Shown piece after piece: positions 1 to 5,810 of a stretch of 11,015 nucleotides of DNA. Every line of letters begins with the position of its first letter. Within the stretch, counting starts at the first letter, position 1. A model generated the notes under the pieces. The model saw only the letters and a list, made by a program, of their open reading frames with translations. It was not told where the DNA came from and did no database searches. Source of the DNA: Holophagae bacterium (GTDB lineage Bacteria; Acidobacteriota; Thermoanaerobaculia; Thermoanaerobaculales; Sulfomarinibacteraceae); assembly GCA_030609785.1 (NCBI GenBank), contig JAUWTC010000040.1, forward strand, positions 1 through 11,015, written 5' to 3'. A program made the translations under genes and the position numbers.

Positions 1-1
1 C

Positions 2-1273
2 ATCGGCGTCGGCGAAGAGTGTGAACTGAGCCAGTCCAAGCTGCGGACCGTTCTGCACCGGGTCATGCGCCAGGCGACCAAGAACCGCGAGTACCAGATT
101 GGGCTCGCCATTCCCGTTCGGGTCCACGGCATGACCGAGGCGGAGTCGCGGCTGTTCGCTCTTCGCGAGGCGGCCGTGGCGGATTACACCTTCGACCATT
201 TCAAATCGAAGAAGAACGAATTCGACAAGATCGACGGCGTGCACGTCATTCCCTTTTCCGGCGAGACCGAAAAGGAACTTGATGACCGCCTGCAGACGAC
301 CCGCATGTTCCGGACCTCGGTCTACCTCGCTCGCGACCTCTCCAACAGGCCGGGCAACGACCTGACGCCGGAGGCGCTGGCCTCGGCGGCCAAAGAGATG
401 GCCGAAGAAGTCGGCGGTCTGCGAGTTACGATCCTCGGGCTCAAGGAGCTGCAGAAAGAGAAGTGCGGCGGCATTTTGGCCGTCAGCCAGGGCAGCGTTG
501 AAGAACCCAAGATGATCGTCATCGAACACCGTCCGAAGAAACCCAAGAAGTCGGTCGTTCTGGTCGGCAAAGGGGTCACCTTCGATTCCGGTGGCATTTC
601 GATCAAACCGTCGGCCGGTATGGGCTGGATGAAGTACGACATGGCCGGCGCCGCCACCGTCATGGGCGTCATGCGGATGGTCGCGGAGCTCGAGCTGCCG
701 ATCAAGGTCGTCGGCCTGATCCCGACCGCCGAGAACATGCCCTCCGGCACTGCAATCAAACCCGGCGACATCATCACCCTGGCCAGCGGGAAGACCGTCG
801 AAATCGACAATACCGATGCCGAAGGCCGGCTGCTTCTCGGCGATGCCTTGCACTATTCCGCGAGGTTCAACCCCGATATCGTGCTGGACTTCGCGACCCT
901 GACCGGCTCCTGTGTGGTCGCTCTGGGCCACGAATGCGCAGGACTGATGGGCAACGACCGTGAGCTGCAGGACCGCCTTACCAAGATCGGTGACACTGTC
1001 GGCGAACGGGTCTGGCCCATGCCGCTGTACGACGAGTACTTCTCCTATCTCAAGAGCGAGTGGGCGGACATGAAGAACGCCGGAAGCCGCTGGGGTGGTG
1101 TTGTCACCGCGGCCGCATTCCTGAAGCAGCACGTTCCGGAGAAGGTCTCCTGGGCACACTTTGATATTGCCGGGGTCGGCTACCTCGAGGACGAGCACAA
1201 CGGACAGCCCAAGGGCGGCACCGGCTTCGGCGTCGTTCTGGTCTCGACCTACCTGCAGAATCTCTTGAAGTAG
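2..1273 (+). CDS. pepA: Leucyl aminopeptidase (M17), 5' end outside the window
   Basis: Cytosolic two-metal exopeptidase that removes N-terminal residues from peptides. The reading frame is already open at base 2, and the 423 visible residues compare with about 480-500 for the family. The gene therefore starts upstream; the Met codon at 65 is internal. Counting from that Met, the M17 metal and catalytic residues are all present with the spacing of E. coli PepA: Lys169 and Asp174 in GKGVTFDSGG, Lys181, Asp192 in MKYDMAGAA, and Asp251, Glu253 and Arg255 in the signature NTDAEGRL. The variable N-terminal domain is only partly visible. The C-terminus is intact and ends at a TAG, followed within 30 bases by an intrinsic terminator, so the transcript probably ends here. 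I see nothing broken. The family call is very secure; the true start and upstream neighbours cannot be seen. Confidence 0.96.
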   Translation: MGVGEECELSQSKLRTVLHRVMRQATKNREYQIGLAIPVRVHGMTEAESRLFALREAAVADYTFDHFKSKKNEFDKIDGVHVIPFSGETEKELDDRLQTTRMFRTSVYLARDLSNRPGNDLTPEALASAAKEMAEEVGGLRVTILGLKELQKEKCGGILAVSQGSVEEPKMIVIEHRPKKPKKSVVLVGKGVTFDSGGISIKPSAGMGWMKYDMAGAATVMGVMRMVAELELPIKVVGLIPTAENMPSGTAIKPGDIITLASGKTVEIDNTDAEGRLLLGDALHYSARFNPDIVLDFATLTGSCVVALGHECAGLMGNDRELQDRLTKIGDTVGERVWPMPLYDEYFSYLKSEWADMKNAGSRWGGVVTAAAFLKQHVPEKVSWAHFDIAGVGYLEDEHNGQPKGGTGFGVVLVSTYLQNLLK

Positions 1274-1302
1274 CTCGATCGGATCGAAAAAACGACGAAG
1301 AG

Positions 1303-1330
1303 GCCGCCCGTCACCCACGGGCGGCTTTTT
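1303..1330 (+). terminator. Intrinsic terminator after pepA
   Basis: A perfect 9-bp stem, GCCGCCCGT (1303-1311) pairing with ACGGGCGGC (1317-1325), closes a CACCC loop and is followed by five Ts. It lies 29 bases after the pepA stop and 14 bases before the dus start. It should separate the two transcripts, which suggests dus is read from its own promoter or by readthrough. Confidence 0.9.
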
Positions 1331-1344
1331 ACGAGCAGGAGCTC

Positions 1345-2484
1345 ATGGTGAGGCCAGACGCAACCGAAACCATATTGGACCTCGGCGGCATCACAGTAAC
1401 GCCCCCGGTCGTGCTGGCCCCGATGGCCGGCATCACCAACTACCCCTTCCGGGCGCTGTGCCGGCGCTTCGGTGCGGGATTGTTCATCTCGGAAATGATC
1501 ACCGCTCGTCCCCTGGTCGAGGGCCGCGAGAAGACCGTCAGGCTGGCGGCCTTCGGCCCCGACGAATCTCCCCGCAGTTTGCAACTCTACGGCGTCGACC
1601 CGCATTACGTCGGCCTGGCGGTCAAGCGCCTCGTTTCGGAGGCCGGCGTCGACCACATCGACCTCAACTTCGGCTGCCCGGTCCGCAAGGTGACCCGAAA
1701 GGGCGGCGGCGCGGCCCTTCCGGCCCACCCCAATCTCCTGAGAGCCATCGTTCGGGCCGCCATCGACAATGCAGGTTCGGTCCCCGTCACGATTAAATTT
1801 CGAATCGGCATCAACGACGACATCACGACTTTCCTGGAGAGCGGCGCCATCGCCGAGGAGGAGGGCTGTGCCGCGGTCACCCTGCACGCACGAACGGCAG
1901 CCCAGCTCTACGACGGCTCCGCCCGATGGGAGGCGATCGCCGAACTCAAGCGTTCGATCTCGATTCCGGTCATCGGCAACGGCGACATCTGGGTGGCGGA
2001 GGATGCCGTCCGCATGCTCTCAGAAACCGGTTGTGACGGAGTCGCCATCGGCCGCGGATGCCTGGGCCGCCCATGGCTCTTCCGTGACCTGGCTGAGGCT
2101 CTGGCCGGTCGTCCTGTCCCTCCCCAGCCGACCTTCGGCGAAGTCGCCGACATTATGCTGGAACACGCATCGATGCTGATCGACTGGTTTGGTGAACCTT
2201 TCGCCATGCGCTCGTTCAGGAAGCACAGCGGCTGGTACACACGCGGATTCCACAAGAGCGCCGCCCTGAGGAACCACCTGATGCAGGTCCAGACCATGGA
2301 AGGCCTCAAAATTGCGCTGGCAAATATCGACCGCGACCAGCCCTACCCGGAACGAGCCCACCTCGTCAAACGCGGCAAGAAGGGCGGCACCCAGAAGGTC
2401 GTCCTCCCCGAGGGATTCTTGGAGAACCGCATGGACCCGACGCCCCTCGACGGGACCGCCGAGTGCGATGCCTCGGGAGGGTGA
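1345..2484 (+). CDS. dusB: tRNA-dihydrouridine synthase, DusB type
   Basis: FMN enzyme that reduces specific uridines of tRNA to dihydrouridine in the cytoplasm. The 379-residue protein has the family order: APMAGITNYPFR near residue 25, the catalytic-cysteine motif DLNFGCP with Cys111, HARTAAQLYDG near residue 182, IPVIGNGDI, and GRGCLGRPWLF near residue 233. It is longer than the roughly 320-residue proteobacterial DusB. The internal SEMITARPLVEG segment and the C-terminal tail (ALPEG-like motif, final D/SGG) resemble the long actinobacterial form as I remember it. AGGAG (1337-1341) lies only three bases before the ATG; GTG is the next codon and would give better spacing, so the start is uncertain by one codon. 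An intrinsic terminator lies just upstream. The stop codon abuts a heptamer repeat spacer. Confidence 0.95.
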   Translation: MVRPDATETILDLGGITVTPPVVLAPMAGITNYPFRALCRRFGAGLFISEMITARPLVEGREKTVRLAAFGPDESPRSLQLYGVDPHYVGLAVKRLVSEAGVDHIDLNFGCPVRKVTRKGGGAALPAHPNLLRAIVRAAIDNAGSVPVTIKFRIGINDDITTFLESGAIAEEEGCAAVTLHARTAAQLYDGSARWEAIAELKRSISIPVIGNGDIWVAEDAVRMLSETGCDGVAIGRGCLGRPWLFRDLAEALAGRPVPPQPTFGEVADIMLEHASMLIDWFGEPFAMRSFRKHSGWYTRGFHKSAALRNHLMQVQTMEGLKIALANIDRDQPYPERAHLVKRGKKGGTQKVVLPEGFLENRMDPTPLDGTAECDASGG

Positions 2485-2589
2485 AGGGAATAGGGATCAG
2501 GGATTAGGGTTTAGGGACCAAAATGAGGCGGACCTTCAGGCCACAGGCTTCAGATCTCAGGTGGCAGGACTCAAATATCAAGTTTCGAG
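2485..2589. repeat. Degenerate heptamer array in the dus-GFA spacer
   Basis: Starting on the base after the dus stop codon, five tandem units AGGGNNN (AGGGAAT, AGGGATC, AGGGATT, AGGGTTT, AGGGACC) fill 2485-2519. After two unrelated heptamers, NNNCAGG units follow in the same 7-bp register (CTTCAGG, CCACAGG, CTTCAGA, TCTCAGG, TGGCAGG, 2534-2568). They decay through ACTCAAA, TATCAAG and TTTCGAG to about 2589. The span is noncoding in my reading. The remaining 60 bases before the GFA gene show no clear promoter. Confidence 0.75.
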
Positions 2590-2650
2590 TATCGCGTTGC
2601 CTCCAGTAGACTCCCGGTGAAATGATCTAACTGCGAAAGGCGGTAAGGCA

Positions 2651-3046
2651 ATGACGACACGACAGGCTGCCTGCAGCTGCGGACAACTGACCCTGATCGC
2701 AGAGGGTGATCCCATTCGGATCTCGATGTGCCATTGCCTCGCGTGCCAGCGCAGGACCGGCAGCCTGTTCGGGGCGCAGGCTCGATTCCCGAGGGGCTCG
2801 GTCAGGATCAAGGGGGACTCCAGCCGCTACGTCCGTACGGCCGACAGCGGAAACCAGATCACTTTCCACTTCTGTCCCTCCTGCGGATCGACGGTGTTCT
2901 ATCACCAGGATCAGGATCCCGGGCAGATGGCCGTTCCGGTCGGCGCCTTTGCCGACCCCGAGTTCCCACCACCGACGGTTTCGGTCTACGAAGACCGAAT
3001 GCACTCGTGGGTCGCTGTGCCTGAGCACTTTGAGCATTGGGATTAG
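2651..3046 (+). CDS. GFA-family (CENP-V/GFA) zinc protein
   Basis: Small zinc protein of the family named after glutathione-dependent formaldehyde-activating enzyme; most members have no proven reaction. All seven metal-binding cysteines of the fold are present in the 131 residues. Cys8 and Cys10 (CSCG) with Cys75 and Cys78 (CPSCG) match the structural zinc site. Cys27, Cys29 and Cys32 (CHCLAC) match the second, catalytic-type site. Length is typical. The ATG at 2651 lies in purine-rich sequence (GAAAGG at 2635-2640 and TAAGG at 2644-2648), but neither has ideal spacing. It stands alone: a repeat spacer precedes it and a convergent gene follows. Its substrate cannot be inferred from the neighbours, and glutathione-formaldehyde activity should not be assumed. 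Confidence 0.88.
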   Translation: MTTRQAACSCGQLTLIAEGDPIRISMCHCLACQRRTGSLFGAQARFPRGSVRIKGDSSRYVRTADSGNQITFHFCPSCGSTVFYHQDQDPGQMAVPVGAFADPEFPPPTVSVYEDRMHSWVAVPEHFEHWD

Positions 3047-3197
3047 CCCGGCCGAGCCGGAACCACTACGAAGCGGTACGCCTTAACCCCACGGTGTGCG
3101 ATCACCCGCAAACCCTCCAACCCATCGCTCTTTGACCCAACGATGCGCGCAGCGCATTAACGGAGGCTGTAGGGCAGAGGCCAGGGACCAACTCAGA

Positions 3198-3239
3198 CCT
3201 GGAGCCACTTCGGCGGCCTATGCCCTTCAGGCTCCTAGG
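3198..3239. repeat. Imperfect inverted repeat at the convergent junction
   Basis: CCTGGAGCC (3198-3206) and GGCTCCTAGG (3230-3239) pair apart from one bulged base and overlap the yycJ stop codon. The 188-bp spacer 3047-3234 separates two convergent genes. It also holds a short palindrome, ATGCGC-GCA-GCGCAT (3143-3157). Neither hairpin has a T-run, so neither is a clear terminator. I see no gene in this spacer. Confidence 0.4.
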
Positions 3240-4023
3240 GGATCTCTCGCCGCTCCAACACCACTCCCTGCCCATTGAGGGCAACCCGCAGCATCTCGCT
3301 ACGGGTGACGACGCCGACCGGGATGCCATCCGGCGCTCCAGTCTCGACCGCCTTGTGCGCCACCATCTGGTCGTTGTTCTCCGCCGACAAGTGCAGGCCG
3401 ACGACCGCCTTGAGAGCCGATGACGCCACCGCCTCGATCGCCTCCTGGGTCTGATGGTTGGCCAGATGGCCGTGGCGCGAGGCGATGCGCTGCTTCAAGG
3501 GCCACGGATAGGGTCCGTGGCGCAGGAGATCGGAATCGTGGTTGGCCTCGATCAAGAGCAGGTCGACACCGTCAAACCGCTGCTGCAAGGCCGTCGTGAA
3601 TACCCCGGTATCGGTGCAATAACCCAACCGACGATCCCCATCACCGAAGATGAAAGCAACCGGTTCTGCAGCGTCATGAGAGGTTGCCACCGGCGTCACT
3701 TCGAGGCCACCGATGGCCCACGCCCGGCCGGGCGTGATCTCGCCCCCACCCCCACAGCGTACCTTGACCCGGGACCACGTCCCCGCAGTCATCCACACCG
3801 GTACATCGAACTGCCTGACAAGGACATCGAGCCCTCTGACATGGTCTCCGTGTTCATGGGTGATGACAACGGCGTCCAATTCATTGGCCGAAATTCCGAA
3901 GGCCGCCAGCCGCCGGCAAATCTGGAGCCTCGAGACGCCGGCATCAATCAGGATCGTCGTCCCGCCGGCCCGAACCAGAGCGCAGTTCCCGGACGAACCC
4001 GAGGCAAGGACCAGCGCTTCCAT
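3235..4023 (-). CDS. yycJ: YycJ/WalJ-type metallo-beta-lactamase-fold hydrolase
   Basis: Predicted cytoplasmic metal-dependent hydrolase. Characterised YycJ (WalJ) members are linked to DNA repair and exonuclease activity, but many are uncharacterised. Counting from a GTG at 4026, the N-terminal LASGSSGN (residues 8-14) is typical of the family. Metal ligands lie in THEHGDH (56-62), TSHDA (115-119) and TDTG (139-141). The family segment EANHD (160-164), GPYP, GHLAN and LSAENN follows. At about 262 residues the length is normal. I prefer the ATG at 4023, which shares one base with the dut stop (TGATG); the GTG one codon earlier is possible. The overlap implies translational coupling in a dut-yycJ operon, consistent with a shared nucleotide and DNA maintenance theme. 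The exact substrate is unknown. Confidence 0.9.
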   Translation of the reverse strand: MEALVLASGSSGNCALVRAGGTTILIDAGVSRLQICRRLAAFGISANELDAVVITHEHGDHVRGLDVLVRQFDVPVWMTAGTWSRVKVRCGGGGEITPGRAWAIGGLEVTPVATSHDAAEPVAFIFGDGDRRLGYCTDTGVFTTALQQRFDGVDLLLIEANHDSDLLRHGPYPWPLKQRIASRHGHLANHQTQEAIEAVASSALKAVVGLHLSAENNDQMVAHKAVETGAPDGIPVGVVTRSEMLRVALNGQGVVLERREIP

Positions 4024-4505
4024 CACGCCCGTCCAGTGGAGCCGAAACCGCCCCCGGACCGCTCAGTCTCGGACAGCGCCTCGACCTCTGCAAAAGCCGC
4101 CCGGTGAACCGGCGACAGAACCAACTGGGCCACGCGGTCCCCGCGCTCGACGGTGACGGCCTCCGACCCTAGATTGACCATCAAGATCTTGACCTCTCCG
4201 CGATAGTCGGAGTCGATCGTGCCGGGGGCGTTGACCACCGTCAGACCCTGCCGCCACGCCAACCCGGACCGAGGCCGGACCTGAATCTCCCACCCGTGAG
4301 GGATCTCGAAGACCAGTCCGGTCGCCACCGCCGCCCGCTGTCCTGGTTCAATTTTCAGGGAACCAGCTTCGGCACAACGAACATCCGCCCCGGCAGCGCC
4401 GTCGGTCGCATACGACGGCAACTCGACATCGGCGCCATGAGACAGTCTCTGAACACGAACTTCGACGGGAAAAAGCCTTTGATCAACCACGGGGAGATCA
4501 TACAC
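4023..4505 (-). CDS. dut: dUTP diphosphatase (trimeric dUTPase)
   Basis: Hydrolyses dUTP to dUMP and pyrophosphate, keeping uracil out of DNA and feeding thymidylate synthesis. All five trimeric-dUTPase motifs are present in order: AAGADVR (37-43), PRSGLA (78-83), NAPGTIDSDYRG (92-103, catalytic Asp98), RGDRVAQLVL (121-130) and the glycine-rich RSGGGFGSTG (149-158). The 160-residue length is normal. The start is doubtful. The longest frame begins with a GTG at 4505, a second in-frame GTG lies at 4490, and neither has a recognisable ribosome site; the ATG at 4501 is in another frame. The first dozen residues are not family-like and may be the product of a repeat-disturbed leader. The stop overlaps yycJ by one base, and a CTG-rich array lies upstream. 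Confidence 0.95.
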   Translation of the reverse strand: MYDLPVVDQRLFPVEVRVQRLSHGADVELPSYATDGAAGADVRCAEAGSLKIEPGQRAAVATGLVFEIPHGWEIQVRPRSGLAWRQGLTVVNAPGTIDSDYRGEVKILMVNLGSEAVTVERGDRVAQLVLSPVHRAAFAEVEALSETERSGGGFGSTGRA

Positions 4506-4592
4506 GGATCAGGCGCCGGGGCAGCAAGCGACGTCAGGTTCAGTGGACAGGGGCCGGGGCAGTTTCAGCGTCAGATGACAGGGGCAGCGTCG
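4506..4592. repeat. Degenerate CTGNNN array upstream of dut
   Basis: Read on the minus strand, the spacer between hicB and dut contains CTG triplets mostly 6 or 7 bases apart: CTGCCC, CTGTCAT, CTGACG, CTGAAA, CTGCCC, CTGTCCA, CTGAAC, CTGACG, CTGCCC, CTGATC. A few intervals are about 12-13. It is less regular than the heptamer array after dus and has a different unit. I see no promoter or terminator in the 130-bp spacer 4506-4635. Confidence 0.5.
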
Positions 4593-4635
4593 GCGTTTCC
4601 GGCGTCTCGGTGCGAAAATTGGTCAGCAATTCCGG

Positions 4636-4998
4636 CTAAGACCTCCGTCCGGTCTTCCCGTGCCGAGATTTCCCCTGTTGGAGAACATCGACACAGTAGG
4701 AGTTCAGACTCTCTCCACACCGGAGGGCATTGACGGCCAGGACCTGATGCAACTCCTTGCCGACCCTGAGGACGAATTTTCCTGAGTACTCTTTGCCCGC
4801 AGTAGCCGGCGGCAGTGGCTCTCCATCCTTGTGATAGATCTCGATCCACTCTTCGACGACCTGGCAGAGTTCCCGATAAACCTCGGCTTCGTCGTCACCA
4901 TGGACACCACCCAACATCAGAGTGGGACAGGAGCCGATGTAACACTGATCCTCTTTGGACCACTCGACAATCTTGAGGTAATGGTCACTGGCTTTCAT
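4636..4998 (-). CDS. hicB: HicB-family antitoxin
   Basis: Antitoxin that binds HicA and, through a DNA-binding domain, usually represses its own operon. The 120-residue protein has the N-terminal HicB fold (HYLKIVEWSKEDQCYIGSCP, residues 6-25, then DDEAEVYRELCQVVEEWIE). A C-terminal ribbon-helix-helix follows (SGKFVLRVGKELHQ and onwards, about residues 71-105), then a basic tail. The start chosen is the ATG at 4998. Its ATGA overlaps the hicA stop, and a near-ideal ribosome site GGAGGTGA (complement of 5003-5010) lies four bases upstream, inside hicA. An in-frame start five codons earlier, at 5013, precedes that site and is less likely. Toxin-first order with a ribbon-helix-helix HicB is a known arrangement. 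Confidence 0.9.
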   Translation of the reverse strand: MKASDHYLKIVEWSKEDQCYIGSCPTLMLGGVHGDDEAEVYRELCQVVEEWIEIYHKDGEPLPPATAGKEYSGKFVLRVGKELHQVLAVNALRCGESLNSYCVDVLQQGKSRHGKTGRRS

Positions 4999-5189
4999 CG
5001 GCTCACCTCCCAAAGAACCTTCTCAACGTCCCGCTCCTGATACCGTTTGGCATCATCCGAGGCCTTGCCGCTGAGCGTGATCTTGGCGCCGGATGGATGC
5101 GTGAAATTCCGATGACTGCCCTTGCCGTCCCGATCGACAAATCCAGCTTTCTTCAGGACCCGGATCAACTCTCGTATCTTCCTTGGCAC
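4995..5189 (-). CDS. hicA: HicA-family mRNA interferase toxin
   Basis: Small dsRBD-like RNase that cleaves mRNA when not held by HicB. The 64 residues hold the family core: an N-terminal helix IRELIRVLKKAGF (5-17), GKGSHRNF with the conserved catalytic His26, and HPSGAKITL. Length is usual for HicA. The only plausible start is the GTG at 5189, because an in-frame stop lies 15 bases upstream and no ribosome site is visible before it. The predicted -10 box ends seven bases before the GTG, so the mRNA may be leaderless. The gene overlaps hicB by four bases (ATGA) and encodes the hicB ribosome site within its last codons. It looks intact and functional. Confidence 0.9.
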   Translation of the reverse strand: MPRKIRELIRVLKKAGFVDRDGKGSHRNFTHPSGAKITLSGKASDDAKRYQERDVEKVLWEVSR

Positions 5190-5195
5190 GGCTTT

Positions 5196-5225
5196 ATAGT
5201 ACTATTTTAGTATCATTAATGTCAA
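5196..5225 (-). promoter_or_regulatory. hicAB promoter with overlapping palindromic operator
   Basis: On the minus strand a consensus -35 TTGACA (complement of 5220-5225) is followed by an 18-bp spacer and a -10 of TACTAT (complement of 5196-5201). The -10 lies in a perfect 10-bp palindrome, ATAGTACTAT (5196-5205), which overlaps a second inverted repeat, TACTA-TTT-TAGTA (5200-5212). This is an AT-rich patch in GC-rich surroundings. It is a natural site for repression by the HicB ribbon-helix-helix domain; that last step is inference. Confidence 0.75.
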
Positions 5226-5274
5226 TGAATCCTTGGGAAACACCTTCGGGAAGGGAGATCTTGGATCCAGGGGT

Positions 5275-5311
5275 GGTCGCCACGGGCGGATGACAGCCGT
5301 GCACCGCGACC
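5275..5311. repeat. Nested inverted repeat
   Basis: GGTCGC (5275-5280) pairs with GCGACC (5306-5311), and inside it CACGG (5281-5285) pairs with CCGTG (5297-5301). One side is interrupted by a four-base bulge. No T-run follows on either strand. Confidence 0.45.
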
Positions 5312-5363
5312 GTCAGGCTTGCCCTTTACTGCGATTGGCCCACCAGCTATCAGCCCTCGCTCA

Positions 5364-5456
5364 ATGAACGAACAGGAGGAATTCATGATCGGGGCGTCCC
5401 TGAACCCCGTCGCCGCCAACGGAAGCCGCCGCGGTCCCGGTCGCCGTCCCGGTTGA
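5364..5456 (+). CDS. Candidate tiny ORF with strong ribosome site (uncertain)
   Basis: ATG at 5385 is preceded by ACAGGAGGAATTC, an excellent ribosome site with six bases of spacing. It opens a 23-codon frame ending at TGA 5454-5456 (MIGASLNPVAANGSRRGPGR and three more residues). A longer version of 30 residues starts at ATG 5364, but then the ribosome site lies inside the ORF. No family is recognised. The Arg/Gly/Pro-rich second half is simply the translation of the hexamer array, which argues against a conserved protein. No promoter is evident. It may be a real leader-like peptide, or chance within a repeat element. Confidence 0.2.
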   Translation: MNEQEEFMIGASLNPVAANGSRRGPGRRPG

Positions 5457-5509
5457 CGGACGCGGTCTACTGACGCCGTCGCGGTCCCGGCCCCGGTCCC
5501 GGACGCGGC
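5430..5509. repeat. GC-rich hexamer array (CNCGGT type)
   Basis: Two blocks of degenerate hexamers are present. CGCGGT-CCCGGT-CGCCGT-CCCGGT occupies 5430-5453 and CGCGGT-CCCGGC-CCCGGT-CCCGGA-CGCGGC occupies 5480-5509. The blocks share the 11-mer CGCGGTCCCGG but are in different 6-bp registers, so each may have expanded separately. Confidence 0.6.
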
Positions 5510-5572
5510 CGCTGCCCCCGGTTCTCCAACCCCGGCCTTCGGGAGCGCCTACCGGCACCCCCGCTCGGTGCA

Positions 5573-5626
5573 TTTCCCGGAGGGGCGACATATTCGAATT
5601 GGGAAGAGCACCGCCCCTCCGGGAAA
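5573..5626. repeat. 15-bp perfect inverted repeat
   Basis: TTTCCCGGAGGGGCG (5573-5587) and its exact reverse complement (5612-5626) flank a 24-base spacer. The spacer contains the 8-bp palindrome ATTCGAAT (5592-5599). Bases after the outer arms are A-rich on the plus strand and not T-rich on either, so it does not look like a terminator. It resembles a REP or miniature palindromic unit. Confidence 0.75.
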
Positions 5627-5685
5627 AGACCTCGGCGGCCTACGGTGTTGGCCGAGACTCGATTGCCGACGGTCTCGCCGAGCGT

Positions 5686-5759
5686 TGCCAGGTATCGGCT
5701 TTCTTCGCAGCGGCTTCGTTCGCTGGAGGACTGCCCGATGAAGAAAGCCGTACCAGGCA
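5686..5759. repeat. 20-bp imperfect inverted repeat with internal hairpin
   Basis: Arm 5686-5706 (TGCCAGGTATCGGCTTTCTTC) pairs with 5740-5759, with one mismatch and one unpaired base. The innermost ten pairs, GGCTTTCTTC/GAAGAAAGCC, are perfect. The 33-base loop contains a second hairpin, CAGCG (5708-5712) with CGCTG (5721-5725). It could be a folded RNA or a mobile palindromic element. Confidence 0.7.
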
Positions 5760-5810
5760 CGCGCCGTTTGGGGTCTTGGGCGCTCCCGGTTTTAAACGCC
5801 GGCGTTAGCG

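Noticed and set aside
1249..1887. 212-codon minus-strand frame opposite dusB
   Set aside because: It covers the pepA terminator and the conserved DusB core on the opposite strand and shows no family motifs.
2485..2519. Telomere-like TTTAGGG units
   Set aside because: Only one of the five units reads that way. It is part of a degenerate AGGGNNN array inside a bacterial gene row, not a chromosome end.
3141..3162. Palindrome ATGCGC-GCA-GCGCAT followed by TTAACG as an integron attC-like site
   Set aside because: The stem is only 6 bp, the paired core sites of an attC are not both present, and there is no integrase or cassette context.
5375..5387. Possible vector contamination because ACAGGAGGAATT resembles a cloning-vector ribosome site
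   Set aside because: The match is a dozen bases of a generic strong ribosome site, and flanking sequence is unlike any vector I recognise.
5430..5509. CRISPR array
   Set aside because: Units are 6 bp and degenerate, with no spacers of regular length and no cas gene in the window.
5573..5626. Intrinsic terminator for the M16 transcript
   Set aside because: No T-run follows the stem on either strand, and the loop is long.
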